Shown piece by piece: positions 56,762 to 64,000 of a stretch of DNA of 64,000 bases (its first letter is position 1; each line of letters begins with the position of its first letter). The position numbers and the translations under genes were made by a program. The notes under the pieces were generated by a model. That model saw only the letters and a program-made list of their open reading frames with translations. It made no database searches and was not told the origin of the DNA. The stretch is from Pedobacter sp. MC2016-05. Lineage in GTDB: Bacteria > Bacteroidota > Bacteroidia > Sphingobacteriales > Sphingobacteriaceae. The DNA is taken from NCBI RefSeq assembly GCF_026239735.1, contig NZ_JAPIVT010000009.1, positions 118,735 to 182,734 of the forward strand, given 5' to 3'.

Positions 56762-57442
56762 TTAGTTGAATAACGTCAGATCGGGCCCTGAGGGCTTATT
56801 ATTATCATCATCCTTATTTCTGGCATTGTTGATTTTTTTATCGACTTGCCAACCTTTCAGCAAATTATTATCCGCAGGATGCAAGGCTTTTAATCTTTCC
56901 TGAACTGGAAGTTCCCTATCAAGCCAGATGGCGCTTTCGCCCTGAGTGAGCATGCAGGGCATGCGGTCGTGAATCCGGGACATAAATTCATTGGCGGGCT
57001 GCATGATCATAGTACAGGAGGGAATGACAATGCCGGTCTTTGGATCTTTCCAGCTGTCCCAATAACCAGCAATCAGCATCAGTGCTTTATCCTGGCGCTC
57101 AAAAAAGTAAGGCTGTTTTTGACCACTACTCCTGTCCCACTCATAAAAACCTTCCACAACAAACACGCAGTGACGCCTGCCGACCAGGTGTTTATAAGTG
57201 GGCAAAGACTGCATAGTTTCAATGCGGCAATAGGTGGTATTAAACTTTGGAATTTCGCTGGAATATGATGGGATCAGCCCCCACTTGATATAATGAAGTT
57301 TACCCGGACGGGCATCCAGAATGACAGGCATATCGGTACCCGGAGGACGATTGGTATCTTTTGGTTTTGCTTCCCCGCCTAAGATGAGGCCTGCTTTTGC
57401 TGCCATGGCTTTGCTCTCGCCGATCAGTGTTCTTCCGCACAT
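56762..57442 (-). CDS. SRAP-family protein (YedK/HMCES-like abasic-site shield)
   Basis: 226 residues beginning MCGRTLIGE. Cys2, which becomes the N-terminal residue after Met removal and bonds covalently to abasic sites in single-stranded DNA, is present. Further family positions: the FNTTYCRIETM region (NARxET-like), Glu in VFVVEGFYEW, and His in SRIHDRMPCML. The C-terminal tail after WQVDKKINN is short and charged. The gene follows umuC after 84 bp on the same strand and is probably co-expressed with umuDC in the DNA-damage response. Confidence 0.93.
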   Translation of the reverse strand: MCGRTLIGESKAMAAKAGLILGGEAKPKDTNRPPGTDMPVILDARPGKLHYIKWGLIPSYSSEIPKFNTTYCRIETMQSLPTYKHLVGRRHCVFVVEGFYEWDRSSGQKQPYFFERQDKALMLIAGYWDSWKDPKTGIVIPSCTMIMQPANEFMSRIHDRMPCMLTQGESAIWLDRELPVQERLKALHPADNNLLKGWQVDKKINNARNKDDDNNKPSGPDLTLFN

Positions 57443-57526
57443 CGCTATATCTCCTTTACTTTTTTGTTTTATGTGTTTGTGGATTCTTAGTTGAGGCCGT
57501 TTATTATTTTGATGTTGACGTTTAAT

Positions 57527-58771
57527 TTAAATTACTTTTATGATGTCACTCCAGCGTGTGGTATAACCCTTGGATAGGTATTCATGCTTAAGTCTCCATT
57601 TTTTCTCAAATCCTTCAGTCGCCATTCTAAGGGTTCCCCTGCCATAGGCAAGATTGAGCTTATCTAGGACTGCAGAAACCGTATCTTTTTTACCACCATC
57701 GTGGTCTGAAAAGATGTTAAGCTGAAGTTCACTTTCCGGGATGAGCCCCGTTGCGATCACCCCGGCTTTTCGATACTTGATGCCGTACTTAAAAAGTTTC
57801 TGCGCTACCTTGACCGCGATGCTCACCAGATCAGTGGTACTGTTACTGGCGATTAGTAATTTGTGGGTATGGCTGGGAAAATGCTGTGGATGGTCTTCGC
57901 GATTTTTATTGGTATATAAGAACACCTGTAGGTACATGCAACGGAGCCCCTGCGCCCGCAGCTTTTCAGCCAGTCTGCTCGCGTAAAGCGTCAATGCTTC
58001 TGAAAGTATTTCGGGGCTTTCGATGTAGTTGCGAAACGAACGGCTGACCGTGATCCCTTTGGTGGCCTCACGAATTTCATCCAGCGGGATAGATGGCCTG
58101 CCCCACAGCTCACTGTACATGCGTTGGCCCATAATAGTCATATTTTGTTTAAACCACATTTCAGGCATTTCTCTCAACTGTGCGACCGTTTCTATTTTCA
58201 GTGCCTCAAATTTTTTATAGTATTGTCTGCCCACTCCCCACAAATCATGTACAGGAAAGTCTTTAACGGCAGAGGCAATTTTCTCATCAGTATCCAATAC
58301 CAAGACGCCATTGTATTTTTTAGCGAGTTTATTCGCAAGTTTAGCCAAGGTCTTGGTCGGTGCCACACCAATGGATACGGGAATGCCGGTATTCTGCACT
58401 ACCGCTGTTCTGATTTTTGGGACATAGGAATTCAAGTTGTTGATGCCCCCCAGCCAGCCGAAAGCTTCATCAATGCTATAAACATCAAGTCTGGGGAACC
58501 ACCGTCCAAGCTGGTGCATCACGCGTTCACTCATATCACCATAAAGTACATAGTTGCTGGAAAAGACATTGATCTGGAATTTTTTAATCAAGTCTCTAAC
58601 CAAAAATTCAGGATCCCCCATCCTGATGCCACAGGCTTTCGCCTCTTCACTTCTGGCAATAACACAGCCATCATTGTTGCTTAACACCACAATAGGCTTA
58701 CCTTGAAGCTCCGGACGAAACAGACGCTCGGCAGAGGCATAGAAGTTATTGCAGTCACAAAGCGCAAACAT
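57527..58771 (-). CDS. umuC: UmuC-type Y-family DNA polymerase
   Basis: 414 residues with an intact polymerase core: MFALCDCNNFYASAERLF (first catalytic Asp), VVLSNNDGCVIARSEEAKAC, and VYSIDEAFGWLGG with the Asp-Glu pair. HhH and little-finger regions follow (FPVHDLWGVGRQYYKKFEAL; GITVSRSFRNYI). ELQLNIFSD near residue 357 fits the QLNLF-type beta-clamp-binding motif. It performs error-prone translesion synthesis. The start overlaps the umuD end by 17 bp, so the two are translationally coupled. UmuC normally needs processed UmuD, but the UmuD here lacks its catalytic residues. Confidence 0.95.
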   Translation of the reverse strand: MFALCDCNNFYASAERLFRPELQGKPIVVLSNNDGCVIARSEEAKACGIRMGDPEFLVRDLIKKFQINVFSSNYVLYGDMSERVMHQLGRWFPRLDVYSIDEAFGWLGGINNLNSYVPKIRTAVVQNTGIPVSIGVAPTKTLAKLANKLAKKYNGVLVLDTDEKIASAVKDFPVHDLWGVGRQYYKKFEALKIETVAQLREMPEMWFKQNMTIMGQRMYSELWGRPSIPLDEIREATKGITVSRSFRNYIESPEILSEALTLYASRLAEKLRAQGLRCMYLQVFLYTNKNREDHPQHFPSHTHKLLIASNSTTDLVSIAVKVAQKLFKYGIKYRKAGVIATGLIPESELQLNIFSDHDGGKKDTVSAVLDKLNLAYGRGTLRMATEGFEKKWRLKHEYLSKGYTTRWSDIIKVI

Positions 58772-59183
58772 GGCGGTACTTCCCGGTTTTAAGTGATTTA
58801 GGCAATACGTTGCGGCAGATCGAAGTCACTACGCCCCAAACTTGCAAAGTATTTATTTCTGTCTGGAAGATGACATCGTTATCATTTTTCAGTACCGGAA
58901 CCTTACTTGCGATCTGATAGATCCGGCAGGTAAAGTTTCCATTCACAAAGGCAATGACAATAGCGCCATGTTCAGGATTTAAGCTGCGATCAATAATCAG
59001 AATATCTCCGTCATGGATGCCGATCGACGACAAGGCACCCCCTTTCATTTGAAAATAAAAGGTGGAATGAGGATCTACGACCAGTGTAGAGGCGATATCA
59101 AGCCGCCCCTCCAGATAATCCGCAGCAGGTGACTGAAATCCCGAAATCTTTTGCTCTGCTCTATTTTCAAACGTCCTGATCAT
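58755..59183 (-). CDS. umuD: UmuD/LexA-fold (S24-like) protein lacking the Ser-Lys dyad
   Basis: 142 residues, aligned with E. coli UmuD through GFQSPAADYLEGRLD, the catalytic loop MKGGALSSIGIHDGDILIID and GAIVIAFVNGNFTCRIYQ. The loop GDSM of UmuD is GGAL here, so the nucleophile Ser60 is Ala50; Lys97 (FTVKK) is Arg87 (FTCRI). The distance of 37 residues is the same in both, so the alignment is firm. A cleavage-site-like Ser14-Gly15 remains, with an arm about ten residues shorter. Self-cleavage by the normal mechanism should be impossible. First gene of the umuD-umuC-SRAP run. Confidence 0.9.
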   Translation of the reverse strand: MIRTFENRAEQKISGFQSPAADYLEGRLDIASTLVVDPHSTFYFQMKGGALSSIGIHDGDILIIDRSLNPEHGAIVIAFVNGNFTCRIYQIASKVPVLKNDNDVIFQTEINTLQVWGVVTSICRNVLPKSLKTGKYRHVCAL

Positions 59184-59206
59184 AAATACCCTGCCTTAGT
59201 GCATTA

Positions 59207-59238
59207 CAAACTTATACTAATATTTTTAGTATTACAAA
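59207..59238 (-). promoter_or_regulatory. umuD promoter with palindromic operator in the spacer
   Basis: On the minus strand TTTG (59238-59235) and TAAGTTTG (59214-59207) are spaced by 20 bp, fitting the Bacteroidota -33/-7 pattern. Almost exactly between them is the inverted repeat ATACTAA-TATTT-TTAGTAT (59214-59232 on the plus strand). A third copy of the half-site (TTAGTAT, 59256-59262) and three imperfect ATTACAAA-like direct repeats lie at 59203, 59231 and 59263. The placement fits a LexA-type repressor site. Confidence 0.65.
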
Positions 59239-59784
59239 TTTTTATGATTCATTTTTTAGTATAATACAAGCTTATGAGTGAGTACCTTATATCCAAAGCG
59301 ATATTTTCGGCCAACTTTATAGGTAGAATTCAGAAATCTAAGACCCCATTTGGGATGACACCCCAGAACAATTTTTATAGCTTAAAACAGTATATATGCA
59401 TACGTAACAATAGTTTTATTGTATTTTGGGATCCCGAAAAATAAAGGGTAACTATCAAGGTTCAATTTGACAGTGGAAGCCATATATTCTAATATCGCAA
59501 AAAGATGTAAGACGGCACTTGCAGTCTCATTAAATGATTTTGTCGACAGATGATACCAATTGGTTTCTTGCTAAATTTGAGTACCTAATTCCTAATCAGG
59601 CTTGCTAATGGGCGGGAATGTAGAGCTGCCAGCATCATTGAGAATTGTATTTTCGCTGGATTCTTAAATTGAAATATCTCGAAACAATTGCGTTGATACC
59701 AAGGCATTCTGCGAATTGAACCTTTGTCAACAAATGATTCTATGATTTTAATTGAAAATTGAAGAATCTTATTCCAGAAAGTTT

Positions 59785-59821
59785 TTGGTTTTAAAAACCA
59801 ACATTTGCTTTAGTATGTTTG
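59785..59821 (+). promoter_or_regulatory. Putative promoter and palindrome before the HELHH gene
   Basis: TATGTTTG at 59814-59821 fits TAnnTTTG and lies 31 bp before the GTG start. A perfect 8 bp inverted repeat TTGGTTTT-A-AAAACCAA (59785-59801) sits at the place expected for the -33 region and may be an operator. Confidence 0.42.
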
Positions 59822-59852
59822 CGACCGAAAAGCAAACCAAACCAACATAACA

Positions 59853-60941
59853 GTGAATAAACCAAATCATTTTCTAAGCATCATTATTTTAGGGCTCCTA
59901 GCTTTAACCCTTCACTCGTCTGCACAATCCTTTGTAGACTCAACGTGTTACAAATATTTTGAGATCACTGCAAAACTTAAAAATGGCGATACCTTAAGCC
60001 GGTCGGCATGGAAAACATTTATTTCTGACAAGGCCGTTAAAGACTATATGGCTGATCAGGGTGTAGATGATGAGTATTTTGAGTCTTACCGCAAGAATAT
60101 GCAAATCGTGTATATGCCTCAAAATGCCGATCGGTTGAAGAAAAGACTTGCTGATCCAAATTCCTACTGGCTTACCTATATGATTAATCAGTATAAAATT
60201 AACGAGGAGGATATGAAAGCATATCTAAAGACAATTGATGCAAATCCAAGGTCTTATTTTGAAACCTCTTATCAATATGCCTATTCGGCGCTCCCAAAAA
60301 CTTCCCATAAAACGCTGCCCGATCTGAAAGTAGCTATTATTCCTATTCATAATGATGCGCATGCGCAGGAAGGTCTAATCATTTACACGCTGCTCTGTGC
60401 TTTCAAAAATGATCAGAATAAAATGGGCGCATTGGGCGGACATGAACTTCATCATATGCTTCGCCCTCAACCCACATTCAATATAGAGCCACAGGATGAG
60501 AGCGCTGTAATGGCGATGTACAGGGTACTGAATGAGGGATCAGCTGATATGGTGGATAAAAAATATATGACTGATACCGCAACTAAGTTATTGCCTACCC
60601 AGAGATATTTCCAGGAATTTTTTGATGAGGGCAAAAAAATCCTTCCACGAATGGATTCTTTATTTCAGATGGGTGCAGGTAGCTGGAAAAGTTTACGCAC
60701 CAGAGATTACTTTAAGGGGACACCGTTTTCAAGTGGTCATGTCCCCGGGACATACTTATCACATTATATTGAAAAAAATGGTCTTAAGCGTAAGCTTTTA
60801 AAGTCACTCGATGATCCCTTCTCCTTTTTTTTAATCTATGATCTGGCATCCAGACGAGACAAGGATAAGCCATTCCGCTTCTCAGCAGCAGCAATAAAAA
60901 ATATCAAAAATCTGAGGGATAAGTATATCAGAAGGATATAG
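59853..60941 (+). CDS. Secreted putative zinc protease, DUF5700-like (HELHH motif)
   Basis: 362 residues from a GTG start; no ATG is nearby and the signal peptide (FLSIIILGLLALTLHSSAQS) requires this start. The motif GGHELHHML near residue 198 is an HExxH zinc-binding helix and NEGSADMVDKK about 30 residues later gives a third ligand of the ExxxD type. This layout fits the DUF5700/DUF2268-like peptidase group. It is likely periplasmic or surface-exposed; the substrate is unknown. It stands alone between a promoter and a hairpin. Confidence 0.75.
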   Translation: MNKPNHFLSIIILGLLALTLHSSAQSFVDSTCYKYFEITAKLKNGDTLSRSAWKTFISDKAVKDYMADQGVDDEYFESYRKNMQIVYMPQNADRLKKRLADPNSYWLTYMINQYKINEEDMKAYLKTIDANPRSYFETSYQYAYSALPKTSHKTLPDLKVAIIPIHNDAHAQEGLIIYTLLCAFKNDQNKMGALGGHELHHMLRPQPTFNIEPQDESAVMAMYRVLNEGSADMVDKKYMTDTATKLLPTQRYFQEFFDEGKKILPRMDSLFQMGAGSWKSLRTRDYFKGTPFSSGHVPGTYLSHYIEKNGLKRKLLKSLDDPFSFFLIYDLASRRDKDKPFRFSAAAIKNIKNLRDKYIRRI

Positions 60942-61040
60942 CTTTTTGTTTATCCGGGGATTTCAAAAACTAAATTTGATCAGGCGATATATACAATATG
61001 CCATATCCTATGGAATCTCCTTGTTGAGGATCAATGTGAG

Positions 61041-61079
61041 CATCAGCACTATCATATTCCTTGAGTGATCGTGCTGATG
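61041..61079. terminator. Bidirectional hairpin between convergent genes
   Basis: CATCAGCAC (61041-61049) and GTGCTGATG (61071-61079) pair perfectly, and the stem continues inward with ATCA/TGAT after one mismatch. It lies between the converging HELHH gene and the Fpg-like gene. There is no T-run on either side. Confidence 0.5.
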
Positions 61080-61147
61080 AGCATTAAAAACACAAGTATT
61101 ATTTTTTTGCACCGATATTATTTTGCACTATCCGCAGCCTTTACATA

Positions 61148-61921
61148 TCAATTGTATAAATGCTGCGATTTCACAAAATAAGTCTTGCGGCCACCGATTC
61201 TGTCACTTAAGACTTCTTCCCCCTTTGCAGTTACTTTGATCCCGGCCCCATGTATACGCATGAAATCACGAAGTTCCCCCTTAAGTTCATCTCCATTTTC
61301 TTTTTCAATATCCCTGATCGCATTCTCCAGCACGTGACGCAGACTTTTAAAAAGCTTTTTGGCTTCCTTTACAGGAATGGCCTTTGCTATTGAAAAAGGT
61401 GAGATTCCAGCGTGATATAAAATCTCGTCGGCATAGGAGTTACCAATCCCCCGCATTTGATGCTGATCCATCATCAGGGTTTTCAGGTTTGTTCTCTTTC
61501 TGGAAAGCAGATCCAGAAAATATGCTTCATCCATTTCCAGCGCATCAGGAACCTTTGTACTTGGAGGGTTGAGGGTTGGAGTAGCCTGTTTTTGAAGGTC
61601 CACCACAGCAAAACCTTCTCCACCCTTAAAATGAAATCCCAGTATCTGATATTTCGGGTTCACCTCGACATCTAGCGAAACCAATTCACCGCGAAGCATC
61701 AGATGTATACCCAGCACCTGGTTGGTAGAGAAATGTAGCTGAAGCGTTTTCCCATTACGGGATACGTTTTCAAGCCGCTGTCCTTCCAAACATTGCTTAA
61801 CTTCTTTACTACTTACATTTAGCTTTTTAGCAACAGTAACCTCTATCCTCTCCAAAGTCATGCCTTTAAAACGCCTGTAGAGTATCTTTGCAAAAACAGA
61901 AAGGTCTGGTAATTCAGCCAT
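61148..61921 (-). CDS. Fpg/Nei-family DNA glycosylase-like protein, zincless and with Pro2 replaced by Ala
   Basis: 257 residues. The start MAELPDLSVF corresponds to MPELPEVE of Fpg: the catalytic N-terminal Pro is Ala, while the neighbouring Glu stays. Other Fpg marks are present: NGKTLQLHFS (Lys of the catalytic loop), LGIHLMLRGEL and MRGIGNSYADEILYHAGISP (helix-two-turn-helix). The C-terminal finger lacks all four cysteines (IKVTAKGEEVLSDRIGGRKT) but keeps an Arg, as in zincless-finger Nei-like proteins. It should bind oxidised DNA; catalysis through an Ala amine is possible but unproven. It follows the DUF3606-like gene by one base. Confidence 0.85.
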   Translation of the reverse strand: MAELPDLSVFAKILYRRFKGMTLERIEVTVAKKLNVSSKEVKQCLEGQRLENVSRNGKTLQLHFSTNQVLGIHLMLRGELVSLDVEVNPKYQILGFHFKGGEGFAVVDLQKQATPTLNPPSTKVPDALEMDEAYFLDLLSRKRTNLKTLMMDQHQMRGIGNSYADEILYHAGISPFSIAKAIPVKEAKKLFKSLRHVLENAIRDIEKENGDELKGELRDFMRIHGAGIKVTAKGEEVLSDRIGGRKTYFVKSQHLYN

Positions 61922-61922
61922 A

Positions 61923-62207
61923 TTAAATGCTTAAATATTTTTTTACGTCCGGAATTTTATGGCCATGGAGTACAATGGCCGCCTTTAAATCTTGTACACT
62001 TATCTGGAATTTCCTTGCCCATTGATCGAGCTCATCTGGATCATCAGCATTTATTATTCCGGTAGTGGCACCAAAACTTTCCGCCTCAAGGGTATCTTCG
62101 TCACTTTCCAGGGCATTACGGTCCATTTCCTCCTTCCTTTGAACAGCCAATTTATCTGATCTGCCCGCTAGATTTCCAGGATTGCTCTTAGTAATTGAAA
62201 TTTCCAT
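61923..62207 (-). CDS. DUF3606-like small protein
   Basis: 94 residues. The last 45 (DPDELDQWARKFQISVQDLK followed by AAIVLHGHKIPDVKKYLS) fit the DUF3606 pattern, in which a short helical unit reads WxxxFxVxxxxLxxAV. The first half is charged and probably disordered. Its stop is one base from the start of the Fpg-like gene, so they form a unit and the small protein may assist at DNA. That role is inference from position only. Confidence 0.65.
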   Translation of the reverse strand: MEISITKSNPGNLAGRSDKLAVQRKEEMDRNALESDEDTLEAESFGATTGIINADDPDELDQWARKFQISVQDLKAAIVLHGHKIPDVKKYLSI

Positions 62208-62610
62208 AATCGTTTTGTATAAGTTTAAACTTGATCGCTATTCTCACAACACACCGATTATGTAATTGGTTTTCGATACCTCAAGCCCTTGGCAGTAAGG
62301 GTATTAAAAGCGCTCATATCTGTGCGGCTTGGAAAAGCTCATAACCAATCATGACATGCGAAAATCGTACAGAAAGGTACTGGTAGCTACCGAAACGACT
62401 TTCTGCACCCTTTAACGATGCAAATGGTTTTTTCAAAAAACCACAATCGTGTATCGGTTCGAAAACTAAAACTTTTGAAAATGACGGAGCTATTATTGTT
62501 AATGATGCGGCATGCCATTAATTTAGTAGTTGGATTAATTTATAAAATAAATCTTTTAAAAATTACTCACTTTTTAGCGCTAACACTTATCAGTATTTAA
62601 AAATATTTCA
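62208..62610. other. Divergent intergenic region between DUF3606 and the oxidoreductase
   Basis: It holds the promoters for both sides. I cannot identify a convincing -7/-33 pair. A 60-codon plus-strand frame (62418-62600) rich in Leu, Ile and Lys ends just before the oxidoreductase but shows no sign of being a gene. Confidence 0.4.
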
Positions 62611-63621
62611 ATGAAAGCAATAGGATTTAGACAATCGTTACCAATTAGCGAAGAGGAAAGCTTTATTTCCTTCGAAACAGAAAAACCTGAAGCCAACGGC
62701 AGAAACATGCTGGTTAAAATCCTCGCAATTAGCGTCAATCCGGTAGATTATAAAGTAAGGCAGAACAGCGCAAAAGATCAGGTACTTGAGCAAACCAAAA
62801 TAATTGGCTGGGATGCGGTAGGTATTGTTGAAGACACCGGAAGCGAGGTCACTTTATTCAAAAAGGGAGACCACGTGTATTATGCGGGTGATATCACCAA
62901 AAGCGGCAGCAACGCAGAATATCAGCTGGTGGATGAGCGCATTGTGGGTAGAAAACCCAAGAACCTTTCCTGGGCAGAAGCCGCCGCCATGCCCCTAACC
63001 CTTCTTACGGTCTGGGAGCTTTTTTTTGACCGTATCCGGATCAATGAAAGTGACAGCGGCAAATCATTGCTTATCATCGGTGGCGCAGGAGGTGTGGGCT
63101 CTATTGCCATTCAAATCGCGAAGCAAGTAGTCGGATTAACCGTCATCGCTACTGCCTCCCGTGCCGAAAGTCAAGAATGGTGTAAGCAACAGGGCGCAGA
63201 TTTTGTCGTGAATCATCAGAACCTTGTTGAGGAAGTTCAACAGGCCGGTTTCCAACAGGTAGATTTTATAGTTGACTTCGTGGACGTCAATATGTATTGG
63301 GATGCGATGGTTACCCTCATCAAGCCACAAGGTCAGATCGGATCGATCAGCGATCCGGTAGAAAGCGTAAACTTAAGGGCGCTAAAAGGAAAAAGCGTCA
63401 GCTTTCACTGGGAACTGATGTTTACCAGATCAATGTTTCAGACAGAAGACATGATCCGTCAGCACCACATTCTGAACCAGGCGGCGACCCTTTTTGAAAA
63501 TGGAACAATCACCCCCACAATCAATCAGTGCCTTTCTGGATTTAGCACCGAGAACCTGAAACGGGCCCATGGATTGCTGGAAAGTGGTAAGTCTATCGGT
63601 AAGATAGTCATAGAATATTAA
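62611..63621 (+). CDS. Zinc-independent medium-chain (MDR) alcohol dehydrogenase / quinone oxidoreductase
   Basis: 336 residues with the MDR layout: GroES-like start (LVKILAISVNPVDYKVRQN), GWDAVGIVEDTGSEV, FKKGDHVYYAG, then the NADP-binding motif LLIIGGAGGVGSIAIQIAKQ and the end HGLLESGKSIGKIVIEY. The cysteines and histidines of the zinc sites are absent, as in the quinone-reductase branch. It probably reduces quinones or enones with NADPH. A second MDR gene converges on it at the right edge. Confidence 0.92.
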   Translation: MKAIGFRQSLPISEEESFISFETEKPEANGRNMLVKILAISVNPVDYKVRQNSAKDQVLEQTKIIGWDAVGIVEDTGSEVTLFKKGDHVYYAGDITKSGSNAEYQLVDERIVGRKPKNLSWAEAAAMPLTLLTVWELFFDRIRINESDSGKSLLIIGGAGGVGSIAIQIAKQVVGLTVIATASRAESQEWCKQQGADFVVNHQNLVEEVQQAGFQQVDFIVDFVDVNMYWDAMVTLIKPQGQIGSISDPVESVNLRALKGKSVSFHWELMFTRSMFQTEDMIRQHHILNQAATLFENGTITPTINQCLSGFSTENLKRAHGLLESGKSIGKIVIEY

Positions 63622-63767
63622 TGCATACAGCCGGATACTTTTTAAATTGACACTGGCGTCATCCGGCAGCTATTCTGTTTGGAATCCAGATTTGCTTCCT
63701 TTAGCAGTTAAGCTGATTTGGATTCCAAGCTATACAAACAAGACGCTGGTGTAAAGCGAATATTTAG

Positions 63768-64000
63768 CTACTCACGCACCAAAACAATTTTCCCGATATG
63801 TTCGCTGGACTCCATCAGTTCATGCGCCTGGATGACATCCTCAAAACTAAAAGTTTTGTAAATAAGCGGTTTTAATTGACCAGTGTCCAATAATGGCCAA
63901 ACCTGCTCCTCAATTTCTTTTGCCAGCTGTTTTTTGAAAGTATATTCCCTCCCCCGGAGTGTACTCCCGGTAATGGTTAGCCGCTTTTTCATCACTTCGC
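63768..64000 (-). CDS. Zinc-binding dehydrogenase / NADPH:quinone reductase, C-terminal end (cut by window edge)
   Basis: The minus-strand frame is open to the right edge and ends at 63768. The visible 77 codons include MKKRLTITGSTLRGREYTFK, QVWPLLDTGQLKPLIYKTFS and ELMESSEHIGKIVLV, the C-terminal segment of PIG3/TIG3-type NADPH:quinone oxidoreductases. Internal GTG and ATG codons near 63995 are not the true start, since the conserved text continues past them. It converges on the MDR gene at 62611. Confidence 0.85.
   Translation of the reverse strand, partial: EVMKKRLTITGSTLRGREYTFKKQLAKEIEEQVWPLLDTGQLKPLIYKTFSFEDVIQAHELMESSEHIGKIVLVRE

Larger units (their letters stand above)
59184..59852. 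other. Divergent intergenic region between umuD and the HELHH gene
   Basis: It holds the umuD promoter/operator (59207-59262) and the promoter of the next gene (59785-59821). A partly palindromic TTTTGGGATCCCGAAAA occurs at 59424-59440. No gene or RNA is supported in the middle part. Confidence 0.5.

Noticed and set aside
59424..59440. Partial palindrome TTTTGGGATCCCGAAAA
   Set aside because: Short and imperfect, about 240 bp from the umuD start; no link to a promoter.
62418..62600. Open plus-strand frame of 60 codons before the MDR gene
   Set aside because: Leu/Ile/Lys-rich by AT bias, with no clear membrane topology and no family.
1..64000. tRNA or rRNA genes
   Set aside because: Looked for cloverleaf-like and conserved rRNA text by eye and found none; a tRNA scan was not possible.
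1..64000. CRISPR arrays, insertion sequences, integrases
   Set aside because: No regularly spaced repeats and no transposase or recombinase motifs in any sizeable frame, even at the edges of the 11.07-43.65 kb block.

Overview
The window comes from a Bacteroidota chromosome and most resembles soil or plant-associated Sphingobacteriaceae such as Pedobacter or Mucilaginibacter. The evidence is four SusC/SusD outer-membrane uptake pairs, two ECF sigma/FecR switches feeding STN-domain SusC proteins, TAnnTTTG-type -7 promoter boxes, few Shine-Dalgarno sites, and AT-rich DNA (by eye near 40% GC). I see no rRNA, tRNA, CRISPR array, integrase or transposase.

Layout. (1) 1-7.8 kb, minus strand: ECF sigma, FecR anti-sigma, SusC with STN domain, SusD, and the start of a secreted zinc metalloprotease that runs off the left edge. 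This looks like a protein or peptide uptake locus. (2) 8.4-10.5 kb: an AraC-type regulator followed by an Old Yellow Enzyme-type flavin oxidoreductase. (3) 10.5-13.2 kb: gene-poor AT-rich DNA with a pectinesterase N-terminal relic and two unknown genes. (4) 13.2-16.0 kb: a TetR regulator overlapping by 4 bp a secreted serine hydrolase. (5) 16.6-29.4 kb: a fucose-related polysaccharide utilisation locus on the minus strand (SusC, SusD, GH29 alpha-L-fucosidase, GH35 beta-galactosidase, RhaM-like mutarotase, aldo/keto reductase) with two paralogous AraC regulators at its head. (6) 30.2-42.2 kb, plus strand: ECF sigma, FecR, SusC, SusD, a TlpA-type thioredoxin protein, a secreted alpha/beta hydrolase, and a DsbD system split into two genes. 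This is an uptake system tied to periplasmic thiol-disulfide chemistry. (7) 42.8-43.65 kb: a pectinesterase whose N-terminus is degraded. (8) 43.9-55.4 kb: a serine beta-lactamase-like hydrolase, an M60-type metallopeptidase, a membrane-bound DUF6377-type regulator and a divergent SusC/SusD pair ending in a strong terminator. (9) 55.6-64 kb: housekeeping and repair genes, including umuD-umuC-SRAP, a methyltransferase, a HELHH protein, an Fpg/Nei-like glycosylase with a DUF3606-like partner, and two MDR oxidoreductases.

How the genes work together. Each SusC/SusD pair should import a different substrate. The first and third are probably switched on by the substrate-loaded SusC signalling through its STN domain to FecR and the ECF sigma. 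The second is probably controlled by AraC regulators and the fourth by the DUF6377 protein. In the fucose locus, GH29 and GH35 strip fucose and galactose; the mutarotase and the aldo/keto reductase would then feed L-fucose into an oxidative route.

The most notable points are a UmuD homologue that has lost both residues of its Ser-Lys dyad next to an intact UmuC, the redox-linked SusCD operon with a CxxC beside the catalytic His of its hydrolase, two complementary pectinesterase relics facing outward around a 32.6 kb block, an Fpg-like protein with Pro2 replaced by Ala and no zinc-finger cysteines, and an M60 peptidase whose architecture recalls eukaryotic TCAF proteins.
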